64,000 nt of DNA from Zanthoxylum bungeanum (taxonomy: Eukaryota; Streptophyta; Magnoliopsida; Sapindales; Rutaceae). Each line of letters begins with the position of its first letter. The stretch's first letter is position 1. This document shows positions 47,671-60,943 of this stretch, piece by piece. Below the pieces are notes generated by a model. That model did not search any database. It was not told the DNA's origin and saw only the letters and a program-made list of their open reading frames with translations. Position numbers and translations under genes: made by a program. The DNA lies in contig SKCR01032772.1 of the NCBI GenBank assembly GCA_019454045.1, positions 868,001-932,000 of the forward strand, written 5' to 3'.

Positions 47671-50600
47671 TGTTGTAAATTCTTTGGATGGAGGAGAGAC
47701 ATGTCATTTGGATGATACCCTATGGGAAAGGTACATACATGTAGGGACATGTCCTATAATTTAGAAGAACATACTTCTAGGCCCCTAGTGGTGCATGTGA
47801 GGGGTATAACCTTTTGGAGGGTTGCACCCCAAACCAAAGGATGCCCTTAAGGCACCCTTCCATGCCTTTATGAAGAAGCATTCATGTTCATTCTAAGGGA
47901 TCCGAATCCATCCAGTAGAGAAGTCTCATATTATTTTAGAGTCCGAGGGAGTTCCACCATTATCCCAGTTCAAGATCTTCTTAAGGAGTGCCCCTTGAAG
48001 AAGAGGAATCCAAGTTATCCTTGGATGACGTTAGCCACAAAACCCGTAGAGCACCGAGACAGGGCTAATAAGTTCTTAAGGACAGAGGAAACTCGACTTG
48101 GACCACTGATTTCGTCATTTTTTCCGGGTTTCTCTTGTTCTCCAAAGCTTAGGGTTTATGGTGTAATATTGGCATGACTTGATGATTTGATTTCATTGTT
48201 GTTACTGATACATGTTAATTTCGGTTAATGACACTAATTCCCCAACAATCTTAAGAACGTATTCACATTAGTGTTGTTAGATGAAAATTCGCATGCTTTG
48301 ATAAGAAATTTTCTGGAAAATATACTATGTGCATGAAAATTATGCATGGGTGTTCGAACGCCCGACAAATGCTTAGGCCAAAATTTGATTTTTCATAAGA
48401 ACGTTCGAACGCAAGTCCTCTACCTAAGAACGTTCGAACGCGCCTTCAAACTCATCACGAACGTAAACCCACTGGAACATTTCGTTCGAACGCGTTCTGA
48501 ACGCCACACGAACGTGAACTCTCTGGAATATTTCATTCGAACGCGTTCTCGAACGCTACACGAACGTGAACTCTCTGGAACACTTCATTCGAACGCGTTT
48601 ACGAACGCTACACGAACATGCACACACTAGACAGTCTCGTTCGAACGAAGATACGAACGCAACACTAACGACTTGATCCTGGAATTGTTTCTAAATTGAA
48701 ATAGACTTAGATTAACTTCATTTATCATAATATTAACTTAGTAAATCATCTATTGTATTACAATAATCTTGGTAGTATAGATTTAAGTTAACATTAGGGT
48801 GTTCAATTATCACAAGCATACACATAGTGATAAAGTTGAAATTTAATTGTGTATTGCATACTTGGTTGAGAATTAAAAGTGTAATCTTACACAAGTAAGT
48901 CCATCCAATCTTGGTTGATTTACACACATTTACACATATACACATTGTATTATGAAATTAAAAATGTAATACTAAGTTTGAATGCCCAAGAGATTCTATT
49001 GAGGAAGTGTTTAAAGGATCTGTCAAAAAGGCGATAAAAGCCTAAGTGGTCAGGGATTTAAGTGGTTACTCCGGACCCCCCCTCCCCCCCGTCATCTGGG
49101 AATATTCCTTTATTTACTTATCATAAGAAACCTTAGTGGTAAATTCAAGGACTTATGTTAATTGGTACTACTGTCCAATATAACAATAAGTGGATACTTA
49201 GTAAATCACTTGAACAAGATCATTCGTTGATTGTTGTACAATTTGTCTTTTGTAAACTTATTGATCGCTGTTGGTTTTTCCAGTTACATATGGCAAGCGG
49301 AAATATCACAGTACCGGTCGCTCATGGAGAAAAACCGGAAAAGTTTGGTAGAGCAAAATTTAAGCAATGGCAGAGCAAAATGTTTTTTTACCTGACAACG
49401 CTGCAGTTGGCTAAGTACCTCAAAGATCCTCCGGATCATGTGGAGGGTGAATCGGCAATAGCCAAGCAACTGCGAGAAGATACATGGTCGTCAGGCGACT
49501 TCTTGTGCAAGAACTACCTTTTGGAGGACTTGACAATACCCTATACAATGTGTACCAAGGCTTGGTTTCTGCGAAGATTCTCTGGGAATCTCTCGAGAAG
49601 AAATACAAAACTGAGGATGCCGGGAAAAGAAGTTTGTCATGGGTAGGTTCCTGGACTACAAAATGGTAGATTCAAGAACGATAATGTCTCAGTTGGGTGA
49701 ACTGCAATTGATCATTCATGAAATATTGGATGAAGGGATGAAACTCTGTGAGACGTTTCAAGTTGCCACCATCATTAAAAAGTTGCCTCCATCATGGAAG
49801 GACTTCAAGAGCTATCTGAAACACAAAAAGAAGCAAATGAGCCTTAAAGACCTTGGAGTTCGATTGAGGATCAAACAGGACAACAGAAAGTCCGAGAAGG
49901 CCAACTACAAGACTGTGAAGTCTAAGGCCAACATCGTCGAGGATGGAAAGGGTAGTAAAAAGAGAAAGAACAGTGTAGCTGATTCTTCCCAAGCAAACAA
50001 AGTGTTCAAGGGGAAGTGCTACAACTGTGGAAAAAAAGGTCATATGGCAAAGGACTGCAGAAACAAAAAGTCTCAAGACAAGGGCAAGAAAAAGAAAAAT
50101 GAGGCCCAAGTCGCTGGAGATGAGCAGTTAACTAATGAGATCTCAGAGACGAACCTCTCAGTAGTGGTAACTGAAGCCAACTTGGTTGGGAATCCGAGAG
50201 AATGGTGGGTAGACACTAGGGTTACTCGTCATATCTGTGATGATAGCAAGATGTTTTCCTCGTATCAGAAGGTCGATGGTGGTGATCATCTAACTATGGG
50301 AAACTCGTCTACCTCTAGAGTGGTTGGACAAAGCACAATGGTTCTGAAGATGACATCTGTAAATGAGCTTACATTGAAGAATATTTTGCATGTTCCTGAT
50401 ATTCAGAAGAACTTGGTCTCGGGCTCTCTCCTTAGCAAGAATGGCTTTAAGCTTATATTTATTTCTGACAAGTTTGTATTGACCAAGAATAATGTTTGTG
50501 TAGGAAAATGATACCTCACTGAGGACATTTTCAAATTCAATATAATGATTGTCAATCGACACAGTGCTATTAATAAAGCTACAACTTCCATTTATATTAT

Positions 50601-52485
50601 TGAGTCACAAAATGTATGGCATGGGAGGTTAGGACATGTTAATTATGATACAATGCGTAAATTAATTAACATGGACCTTATACCTAAATTTGTAATTGAT
50701 AGCCAACATAAGTGTGAGGCATGTGTTGAAGCAAAAATGTATAGAGCATCATTTTATTCCATAGAACGAAGTTCTGAGCCCTTGGAACTTGTACACACTG
50801 ATGTGTGTGATATGAATATTGTGCAAACAAGAGGCGGTAAAAAGTATTTTGTCACTTTTATCGATAATAGCACAAGATTCTGTTATGTGTATTTACTGAG
50901 GAGCAAAGATGAAGCTATTGAGAGTTTCATACACTATAAGAACGAAGTTGAAATCAACTTGGCAAGAAAATCAAGAGAATCTGGAGTGATAGAGGTGGTG
51001 AATATGTGTCATCATTTGGTGAATATTGTTCCAATCATGGAATTATTCACGAAACTACTGCTCCTTATTCACCTCAACAAAACGGGATTGTTGAGCGTAA
51101 AAATCGAACATTGAAGGAAATGATGAACGTCATGTTGACAAGCTCTGGTTTACCCCGGAACTTGTAGGGGGAAGCCTTGCTTTCTGCCAACTACGTTCTG
51201 AACAAGCTACCTCACAAAAGATTGGACAAGACACCATATGAGTTGTGGAAAGGTTATGTATCTTCCTACAAATATCTGAAAGTGTGAGGGTGTCTTGCCA
51301 AAGTAATGATTCCTAAACCTAAGAATGTTAGAATAAGACCCAAAACTGTTTATTGTATATTCATCGGATATGCTCGCAATAGTAGTGTGTTTCGATTCTT
51401 GGTACACAAGTCTGAGATTCCTGACATCAATCCGAATATGATAATTGAGTCAAAGAATGCGATATTTTTTGAAGAGACATTTCCTTGTAAGGAAAGACAA
51501 ATAAGAGAGTCTCTCAAAAGAACTATTGATAGTGTCAATGACAGTGATCAGGTTGACCAAGAGTCAGATCAACATGGAAATGTTGAGGCAAATGAACCTA
51601 GACGTAGAAAAAGAGCTAGAACGTCTAAGTCATTTGGATCCGATTTTCTGACATACTTGTTAGAAAATGAGCCTCAAAGCTATAAGGAAGTAATGTCTTC
51701 GACAGAGGCACCTTTGTGGAAAGAGGCTATCAACAGTGAGATTGATTCAATCCTACAGAACATACTTGAGAGTTGGTTGATCTTCCTCCAGGTTGTAAGC
51801 CACTGGGCTACAAATGGATATTCAAACAGAAGATGAAACCAGATGGATCAATATATAAGTACAAGGCAAGACTTGTCATAAAAGATTATAGATAAAAATA
51901 AGGCCTTGATTACTTTGAAATCTATTCACCAGTGACTCGTATCACATCAATAAGAATGATCATAGCCATAGCAGCTATATTTGGTCTTGAAATACATCAA
52001 ATTGATGTAAAGACGACATTCTTGAATGGTGAATTGGATGAAGAGATTTACATGGAACAACCAGAAGAGTTTAATATTCCTGGACAATAACAGAAGATGT
52101 ACAAACTCGTAAAATCCTTGTACGGATTAAAACAAGCACCTAAACAATGGCATGAGAAATTTGACAAAGAGATGTTGTCAAGTGGGTTCTAAACCAATAA
52201 GTGTGATAAGTGTGTGTACACCAAATCAACTCAAAAAGGATATGTCATTGTGTGTCTCTACGTAGACGATATGCTGATAATTGGTAGTAATCATGAGATG
52301 ATTCAGTCTACAAAGAAAGTGTTAACCAACAAATTTGATATGAAAGATTTGGGAGTAGCTGATGTGATCCTAGGAATTAAGATTTATAGAAAATCAGAAT
52401 GATATATATTATCTCAGACTCATTATATTGAGAAGATACTTGAGAAATATAACAAAGGGGATCCATGTAGACCTAACTCTAACCG
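47671..52485 (+). mobile_element. Copia element A: decayed, 3' truncated
   Basis: The 5' LTR begins TGTTGTAAATTCTTTGGATG at 47671. LTR and leader run to the gag ATG at 49290. Domains in order: gag, zinc knuckle, protease, integrase and RT. At about 52485 the RT/RNase H region stops and unrelated sequence begins; there is no RNase H and no 3' LTR. Several stops and frame changes are present. Together with element B it forms a large inverted repeat. Confidence 0.85.
49290..52402 (+). pseudogene. Copia A gag-pol pseudogene
   Basis: Gag starts MASGNITVPVAHGEKPEKFG (49290). Frame changes occur near 49500 and 49640, then FLDYKMVDSRTIMSQLGEL leads to the knuckle CYNCGKKGHMAKDC (50018-50060). The protease site reads WWVDTRVTRHIC instead of a D-S/T-G-A motif, so it would be inactive. 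A stop at 50509-50511 precedes the integrase WHGRLGHVNYDTMRKLI and CEACVEAKM (50620-50740). The core shifts frame near 50955, and a stop falls inside the later WG-C-region. The RT palm YVDDMLIIGS is near 52258, bracketed by further stops. Clearly dead. Confidence 0.9.
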
Positions 52486-52914
52486 GGTGACTTTTTGAAC
52501 CAAGCGAGTGACGACTGTCCAAACAGTGAATTTGTCACTGTTCAGGCAACCCATGAACTGCCCTAACACTATTGGGGCTGACCTGGGCAGTCCCCATAAG
52601 TGTTGGGTGGTCGGTTCGGTCAAAAACGCATTTTAGGCCATTTTACGGAAAAATATTTTTCGTAAAAATTTCGTGACGTTTCATATATATTTATGTCGTT
52701 ATTTGATATCGAATAAATAGGTATAGGTGAAATATGAATAAATTATTCATATTAGATATTGAATAATTTATTCGGTAATTTGAAAAAGTTTTAAAATTAT
52801 GATTTCACCCGAACCGCGCTTCCACTGCGCCCTTCGCCCAAAACCCCAACACCATTCCCATAGGGTACCATCCAAGTGACATGCCCATCCTCCATCCTAA
52901 CTTAATATTTGAAG
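52486..52914. other. Junction sequence between copia A and copia B
   Basis: No coding frame. Read on the minus strand it starts near TGTTGGGGTTTTGGGCGAAG (about 52850) and runs into RT-type sequence of element A at 52485. It may be a diverged part of the 3' LTR of B, or a fragment of a third LTR trapped at the junction. Confidence 0.4.
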
Positions 52915-55900
52915 AATTTACAACAATCCCCCACAATTCTCCAAATATTCATGCATACACTTGAGAGAGTTTCCGTGAACTAAAGCTGCATCGAAATAGG
53001 TAGTTTTCGCCTTGAACCTTTTCCTAGTGAATGGCGATCAGATTTATTTGGCAAACCAGTGACCCATAGTCTTGAACTGTTCTACCGTTGGTGTAAACCA
53101 AGATAATTACCAACACACATCTTTACTTCGACCATTTCCTGTTCTACGGTTGTGTTCATTTCGGCCATGAACAGCGGTCCTGGATTCATCAAGCACTTTA
53201 GGGAAGTCAGCCTGTAAAATCCCATGGAAGCGGCCTCACTTCTTACTTGAAATAGGTGATCGACTATGAAGATGTAATCTGCCTTTACCCTCATTATGAC
53301 TCATCTCCTAATATAGTGATCATTAAAAGCCTTAGCTTATCCTAACCTTGACAGACAGCACTCTGCGTCATTATCGGAATGGGAAAGAGTACAAAACTCT
53401 ACAGTGCTTGTTTTGAATTGCACAAAGTTTCAGTTGTCCCTTTTGAACCTAGATCTTGGGATCTCCAGTAAGCTAGGTTAGGTTTCCATAGTGACAATTC
53501 TTAATTTATAGGCTTCAAGCTCATTCCCCTCGATGACTTCTCAACTTGCACTCTAGGTAAACCTTTAGTAAGTGGATCCGCTAGGTTTTCCTTCGACTTA
53601 ACATAATCGATCGATATTATGCCACTTGAGAGCAGTTGACGTATGGTATTATATCTCCGACATATGTGTCGAGACTTACCATTATACATTATATTTTGAG
53701 CTCTCCCAATAGCCGATTGACTATCACAATATATGCTTATCGCTGGCACCGGTTTGGGCCAACTTGGAATATCCTCCAGGAAATTTCAAAGCCATACCGC
53801 TTCTTCTGTTGTTTTGTCTAGTGCTATGAACTCTGATTCTATAGTAGATCGGGTAATACATGTTTGTCTCGAGGATTTCCATGACACAGCTGCACTACCA
53901 AGTGTGAAAATAAATCCACTCGTAGATTTGGAATCCACTGTATCAGATATCCAGTTAGCATTGATGTATCCCTCTAGAACAGCTGGATATATCATATAAT
54001 GTAGCCCATATTTTGAAGTTTCTATCAGATACCTCAAAACTCTTACTATGGCTTTCGAGTGGTTATGTCTTGGATTGCTCGTATATCTGCTAAGTCTATT
54101 CACAGCTTGAGCGATATCAGGTCGTGTGCAATTCGTGAGATACATCAGACTTCTGATGATTCTCAAATACTCTAATTGCGGTACGCTTGTGCCAGTATTC
54201 TTTGATAGATGAAGAGTTAGATCTACAAGGGTTCTAGCCACATTTAGATCTCCTTTGTTATATTTCTCAAGTATCTTCTCAATATAATGAGTCTGATATA
54301 ATATGTATCATTCTGATGTCCTAGAAATCTTAATTCCTAGGATCACATCATCTACTCCTAAATCTTTCACATCAAATCTGGTGGATAACACTCTCTTGGT
54401 AGACTGAATCATTTCATGATTACTACCAATTATCAGCATATTGTCTATATAAAGACACACAATGATATATCCTTTTTGAGTTGATTTGGTGTACACACAC
54501 TTATCACACTCATTGGTTTTGAACCCACTTGACAACATCTCTTTGTCAAATTTCTCATGCCATTGTTTAAGTGCTTGCTTTAATCCGTACAAGGATTTTA
54601 CAAGTTTTCACACCTTCTGTTCTTGTCCAGGAACATTAAACCCTTCTGGTTGTTCCATGTAAATCTTTTCATCCAATTCACCATTCAAGAATGTCGTCTT
54701 TACATCCATTTGATGTATTTCAAGACCAAATATAGCTGCTATGGCTATGAGCATTCTTATCGATGTGATACGAGTCACTGGTGAATATGTGTCAAAGTAA
54801 TCAAGGCATTCTTTTTGTCAATAACCTTTTATGACAAGTCTTGCCTTGTATTTATCTATTGATCCATCCGGTTTCATCTTTCGTTTGAATATCCATTTGT
54901 ATCCCAGTGGCTTACAACCTGGAGGAAGATCAACCAACTCCCAAGTATGGTTCTGTAGGATGGAATCAATCTCACTGTTGATAGCCTCTTTCCACAAAGG
55001 TGCCTCTGGCGAAGACATTATTTCCTTATAGCTTTTAGGCTCATTTTCTAACAAGTATGTCAGAAAATCGGGACCAAACGACTTAGACGTTCTAGCTATT
55101 TTGCTACGTCTAGGTTCGATTGTCTCAATATTTGCACGTTGATCTGACTCTTGGTCAACCTGATCACTGTCTTTGACAGTATTAATAGTTCTTTTGAGAT
55201 ACTATATTCTTTGTCTTTCCTTACAAGGAAATGTCTCTTAAAAAAATGTCGCATTCCTTGACTCAATTATCATATTCGGATTGATGTCAGAAATCTCAGA
55301 CTTGTGCACCAAGAATCGATACGCACTACTGTTGCTAGCATATCCAATCAATATACAATCAACAGTTTTGGGTCCTATTCTAATATTCTTAGGTTTAAGA
55401 ACCATTACATTGGCAAAACACCCCCACACTTTTAGGTATTTATAGGAAGGTACGTGACCTTTCCACAACTCATATGGTGTATTGTCCAATCTTCTGTGAG
55501 GAAGCTTGTTCAGAACATAGTTCGCTGAAAGCAATGCTTCCCCCTACAAGTTCTAAGGTAAACCAGAGTTTGCCAACATGGCGTTCATCAATTCCTTCAA
55601 TGTCCGATTTTTACGCTCAATAATTCTGTTTTGTTGAGGCGAATAAGGAGCAGTGGTTTCGTGAATAATTCCATGATTGGAACAATATTCACCAAATGGT
55701 GACACATATTCACCACCTCTATCGCTCCTGATTCTCTTGATTTTCTTGCCAAGTTGATTTTCAACTTCGTTCTTATAGTGTACAAAGCTCTCAATAGTTT
55801 CATTTTTGCTCCTCAGCAAATACACATAACAAAATCTTGTGCTATCATCGATAAAAGTGACAAAATACTTTTTACCGCCTCTTGTTTGCACAATATTCAT

Positions 55901-58871
55901 ATCACACACATCAGTGTGTACAAGTTCCAAGGGCTCAGAACTTCGTTCTATGGAATGAAATGATGTTCTATGCATTTTTGCTTCAACACATGCCTCACAC
56001 TTATGTTGGATATCAATTGAAAATTTAGGTATAAGGTCCATGTTAATTAATTTACGCATTGTATCATAATTAACATGTCCTAACCTCTCATGTCATATAT
56101 TTTGTGTCTCGATAATATAAGCGGAAGTTATAGCTTTATTAATAGCACTGTGTCGATTGACATTCATTACATTGAATTTGAAAAGGCCCCCAGTGAGGTA
56201 TCATTTTCCTACATACACGTCATTTTTTGTCAATACAAATTTATCAGAAACAAATACAAGCTTAAAACCAGTCTTGCTAAAAATGAGTCTGAGACCAAGT
56301 TCTTCCAAATATCTGGAACATGCAATACATTCTTCATTGTAAGCTCATTTCCAGATGTCATCTTCAGAACCAATGTGCATTGTCCAACCACTCTGGAGGT
56401 AGACGAGTTTCCCATTGTCAGATGATCGCCGCCATCGACCTTCTGATACGAGGAAAATATCGTGTTGTCAGCACAAATATGACGAGTAGCCCCATTGTCT
56501 ACCCATCATTCTCTCGGATTCCCAATTAAGTTGGCTTCAGTTACCACTGCCGATAGGTTCATCTCTGAGATCTCTTCAGTCAGCTGCTCATCTTCAGTGA
56601 CATGGGCCTCATTTTTCTTTTTCTTGCCCTTGTCCTGAGACTTCTTATTTTTGCAGTCCTTTGCAATATGACCGTTCTTTACACAGTTGTAGCACTTCCC
56701 ATTGAACTTCTTGTTAGCTTGGGAAGAATCAGCTCAACTGTTCTTTCTATTCTTGCTACCCTTTACACCCTCGACGATGTTGGCCTTAGACTCCATAGTC
56801 TTGTAGTTGGCTTTCTCAGACTTCATGTTGTCCTCTTCGATCCTCAATTGAACTCCAAGGTCTTCAAGGCTCATCTGCTTCTTTTTATGTTTCAGATAGC
56901 TCATGAAGTCCTTCTATGATGAAGGTAACTTTTCAATTATGGTGGCAACTTGAAACGTCTCACAGAGTTTCATTCCTTCATCTAGTATTTCATGAATGAT
57001 CAATTGCAGTTCACCCAACTGAGACATTATTGTTCTTGAATCTACCATTTTGTAGTCCAGGAACCTACCTACGACAAATTTCTTTTGCCCGGCATCCTCG
57101 GTTTTCTATTTCTTCTCGAGAGATTCCCAGAGAATCTTCGCAGAAGTCATGCCTTGGTACACATTGTACAGGGTATTGTCAAGTCCACCCAAAAGGTAGT
57201 TCTTGCACAAGAAGTCTCCAGACGACCATGTCTCTTCTCGCAGTTGCTTGGCTGTTGCCGATTCACCCTCCACAGGATCTGGAGGATCTTTGAGGTATTT
57301 AACCAACTGGAGAGTTGCCAAGTAGAACAATATTTTACTCTGCCACTATTTAAAGTTTGCCCCACCAAACTTTTCCGGCTTTTCTCTATGAGCGACCGGT
57401 ACTGTGATGTTTCCGCTAGCCATATGTAACTGGAAAACCAACATGGTTCAATAAGTCTACAAAAGACAAATTGCACAATGATCAACAAATGATATTGTTC
57501 AAGTGATATACCAAGTATACACTCATTATTCTATTGGACGGTAGTACCAATAAACACAAGTCCTTGAATTTCGACTAAGGTTTCTTATGAAAAGTAAATA
57601 AGGAATATTCCCAGAGGACGAGGGGGTCCGGAGTAACCACTTAAATCCCTGACAATTTAGGCTCTTATCGTCTTTTTGACAGAATATCCTTTAAACACTT
57701 CATCAATAGAATCTCTTAGCAATTCAAAACTTAGTATTACACTTTTAATTTTACAATACGATATTCGATATGTGTAGATATATGTGTATGTGTCAATCAA
57801 GATTGGATAGAATTACTTGTGTATGATTACACTTTAAATTCTCAACCAAGTATGCAACACACAATTAATTTTCAACTTTATCACTATGTGTATGCTTGTG
57901 ATAATTCAATACCATAATATTAGCTTAAATTTATACTACCAAGATTATTGTGATACAATATATGATTTACTAAGTTAATATTATGATTAATTAAGTTAAT
58001 CTAAGTTTTTTCAATTAAAAACAATTCCATGACTGATTTCGTTAGTGTCGCGTTCGTATCTACGTTCGAACGAGACTGTCCAGTGTGTGTGCGTTCGTAT
58101 TCCAGAGAGTTTACGTTCGTGTTGCGTTTAGGACGCATTCGAACGTTCTAAGGCAGGAGGCTTGCGTTCGAGTTGCGTTTGAATACGCGTTCGAACGTTC
58201 TTACGAAAATTCATATTTTAGCCTTTACGTTCATCGGGCTTTCGAACGCCCTTACGTATTTTTCATGCACATAGTATATTTTCCAGAAAATTCCTTATCA
58301 AAGCATGCAAATTTTAGTCTAACAACACTAATGTGATAAGTTCTTAAGATTGTTGGTGAATTAGTGTCATTAAACGTAAATTAACATGCTTCATAACAGA
58401 TTTCCAGAAATAAATCTACCCTAACATGCCAAAAAATAACATAAACCCTAAACCTTGAGAATAAGAAAAACCTGGTAGAAATGACGAATACAGTGGTCCA
58501 AGTCGAGAAATATCTCTGTCCTTAAGAACTTATTAGTCCTGTCTCGGTGCTCTACGGGTTTTGTGGCTAACGTTCTCCCAGGATAATAAGGAGTGCTTCT
58601 TGTTTAAGAGGCACTCCTTAACAAGATCTTGAACTGGAAAATGGAGGGAACTCTCTCTGACTCAAAACTATGAAATGAGACTCACTAAATTCGGATGGAA
58701 TCAGATCCCTGAGAATGAACATGGAGGTCTCCTTATAAAGGCATGGAAGAGTGCCTTAAGGGCACCCTTTGGGTTGGGGTGCAACCCTCCAAATGGTTAT
58801 ACCCCTCCCATGCACCTCTCCCATCTAAAAGACATGTCCATCCTCCAATAATATTTGAAGAATTTACAACA
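52915..58871 (-). mobile_element. Copia element B: nearly full-length, inverted relative to A
   Basis: On the minus strand the 5' LTR begins TGTTGTAAATTCTTCAAATATT at 58871. Gag starts at 57423 and pol runs to 53501. A leader-like tail ends at a polypurine tract GTGGGGGAT (52926-52934), followed by a 3' LTR start TGTTGTAAATTC (52925 downward). Only about the first 80 bp of that 3' LTR can be followed, and they resemble the LTR of A more than B's own 5' LTR. No TSD could be verified. Confidence 0.85.
53501..57423 (-). pseudogene. Copia B gag-pol pseudogene
   Basis: Same domain order and about the same sequence as A, but with RNase H. Gag runs from MASGNITVPV (57423) with frame changes; the knuckle region near 56640-56700 retains CYNCVK-like cysteines. 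The protease reads [11 protein letters not shown]. Integrase (56059-55553) includes HKCEACVEAKMHRTSFHSIE, TFIDDSTRFCYVY, the RSDRGGEY block and TTAPYSPQQN, better kept than in A. Later frames are 55534-55238, 55054-54818 (start of RT, WKEAINSEIDSILQNHTWEL), 54592-54308 (YIDNMLIIGS, where the usual second Asp is Asn), 54241-53786 and 53749-53501 (RNase H, IYCDSQSAI, ENLADPLTKGL). Multiple breaks make it non-coding. Confidence 0.9.
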
Positions 58872-59746
58872 TAAGATGATACAAGGCAGTAGCAAACGAG
58901 TAAACAAAGACATATAATTGTGGTTAGATGGTTTCTTCAAAGACATATTTGAATTAAAAAAATATTATTTAGTTTAAAGTTTCTAGTATTTTTTAAACAA
59001 ACTAATTTAAAATAAGTAATATTAACATTGTAACTGTAAAAAAAAAAAAAAAAAAAAAAAAAGTAGTAGCAGTAGCATTACATTAAATAATAATATTCAA
59101 TACTCATTATTTGATTAGGATTAAAAATGAAGAGCAAATTTTTCTGACATGAGCTTAATTTGATCTATGTATCCACTATTTTAACAAAATTTCTTTTCTA
59201 GAATCTTATTACTATTTTCTTAACTTTCATAAATTTGAGAAACATAATACAAAGTCGATAAAGGCACTCACATCTTACATCCAGTGGCCATACAGAGGTT
59301 GGCTAACCATGTCAAAATCCGGATATGATTTCATATATTTTCCTATACTTTTTATCACCTAAAAATAAAAAGCTCATTAATTTATATTTTAGCCACTCCT
59401 AAATTTTTTTTTTTTTCGAAAATATGAAATTCATTCATAATAAACACCACAGTTGATGTAAATACACTGTCATATCAGCTCGAAATATAATACTTAGAAA
59501 AGAACATAAGACTCAAGCCTAGTAAAAACAAAACCTAATAACATAAAACTCTATGCATCATGTGATCCCATATCTAGTCCAAGAAATCGGATTCACACCT
59601 AATTCTAATAAAACCCTAGATGAATTACGGATATTAGCATATTCCAACCTCTCGACATGAATCAATGAATACAAATTTTATAAAGAAAAACATAATGCAT
59701 AAAGTAAATAAAAGACCATTATAACAATTGAATAAAAGATCTATAA
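58872..59746. other. Intergenic, no gene seen
   Basis: AT-rich, with a poly-A run at 59038-59062. No element boundary recognised beyond the LTR of copia B. Confidence 0.55.
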
Positions 59747-60347
59747 ACTGAAGTCGTGTAAATCCTCTATTTATTGATGTAAAGACTCATATATCTGCAT
59801 AAAAACAGAAAAATTAAAAACCATAAAAAAACCAACATAGATGAGAATTATTTAGACAAAATGGAATCCTGAATCAAAATATCAGTAAGACAAGAAACAT
59901 AAAACAGAGAAAAAAACACAGAAAAATTGAAACAACGCATCGAGTAAAAATAGTGCAAAACTTGTGGAGAATATATGTAACTTGATTCTATTCTTTTGAT
60001 AATAATTTCTCTCCGAGGCAGCTTCTTCTTCGCTCCTCAACCACGCTCCCCCCTCCCTTTAAGCTTCTTCCCTCCTACTACCATCTTACCTCTTTCTTTC
60101 AACCCCTGTTTTTTAAAATAAAACCCTCCACTTTCCTCACTTTCGTTTCTTATTTTTCTATGTTTTTTTCTCTGTTTATGTTTCTTGTCTTATTGTTCTT
60201 TTGATTCTGGATTTCATCCTTATGTGATGGTTATTTTGTCCAACTAGTTCTCATCTATGTTGATTTTTTGTGGTTTTTGATTTTTCTGTTTTTATGCAGA
60301 TATATGAGTCTTTACATCAATAAATAGAGGATTTACACGACTTCAGT
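59747..60347. repeat. Fold-back: inverted repeat with arms of about 190 bp
   Basis: Left arm 59747-59935 (ACTGAAGTCGTGTAAATCCT...TCATATATCTGCATAAAAAC) pairs with right arm 60152-60347. The outer 100 bp match almost perfectly; the inner parts have small indels. The spacer (59936-60151) holds the first copy of a 93-bp duplicated segment and a CT-rich tract. No transposon end motif or TSD was identified. Confidence 0.85.
59925..60017. repeat. 93-bp duplicated segment, copy 1
   Basis: AATTGAAACAACGCATCGAG through AATAATTTCTCTCCGAG, matching 60851-60943 with only about two differences. This copy overlaps the edge of the fold-back's left arm. Confidence 0.92.
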
Positions 60348-60850
60348 AAATGACGGTTACGCCTCTTTCTGCATCTAAGCAACTTGTAAATGATACCTAT
60401 TCTATTTGAAAATACCTTTTATAAAAACATTTTTATTAAGAGAGTAGAGTATAAAAGAATTTCATTTCTTTTATAAAATACATAATTTACTTTCTAATTG
60501 ATGTGTCATTTAAATAATTATTACATCAAAAGTTAGATTTAAAAGTTGAAGATTGTGGCTAGGAACTATATTCAACCTAGGTTTTTTTTTTTTCCCGATC
60601 TACGTTACATGGGTAGATAGTCGGACCAATTTGTGCATGAGATTAGGTCTAATATCATATTGAACCCAAAAATTAACTTTAAGAGTTGAAGATTGCCCAA
60701 AAATTCTAATATGATATCAGAGTCATTCTCATGTATGAATGAACCTACACTACCTACACGTATACATAGACCCATCAAAAGAAAGACCGGTCTGCACGAG
60801 GAGGTGATATCTTTATTTTACTGTTTCTAAACTTTATTTTTCCTCTTCGA

Positions 60851-60943
60851 AATTGAAACAACGCATCGAGTAAAAATAGTGCAAAACTTGTGGAGAATAT
60901 ATGCAACTTGATTCTATTCTTTTGGTAATAATTTCTCTCCGAG
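60851..60943. repeat. 93-bp duplicated segment, copy 2, in the likely TTM 3' UTR
   Basis: It lies 253 bp downstream of the TTM stop codon (minus strand), so it is probably in that gene's 3' untranslated region. The direct duplicate is at 59925-60017. Confidence 0.85.

Noticed and set aside
47671..58871. Copia A and B treated as one element with terminal inverted LTRs
   Set aside because: The coding domains of both face inward and each has its own gag and pol; LTRs of one element would be direct repeats.
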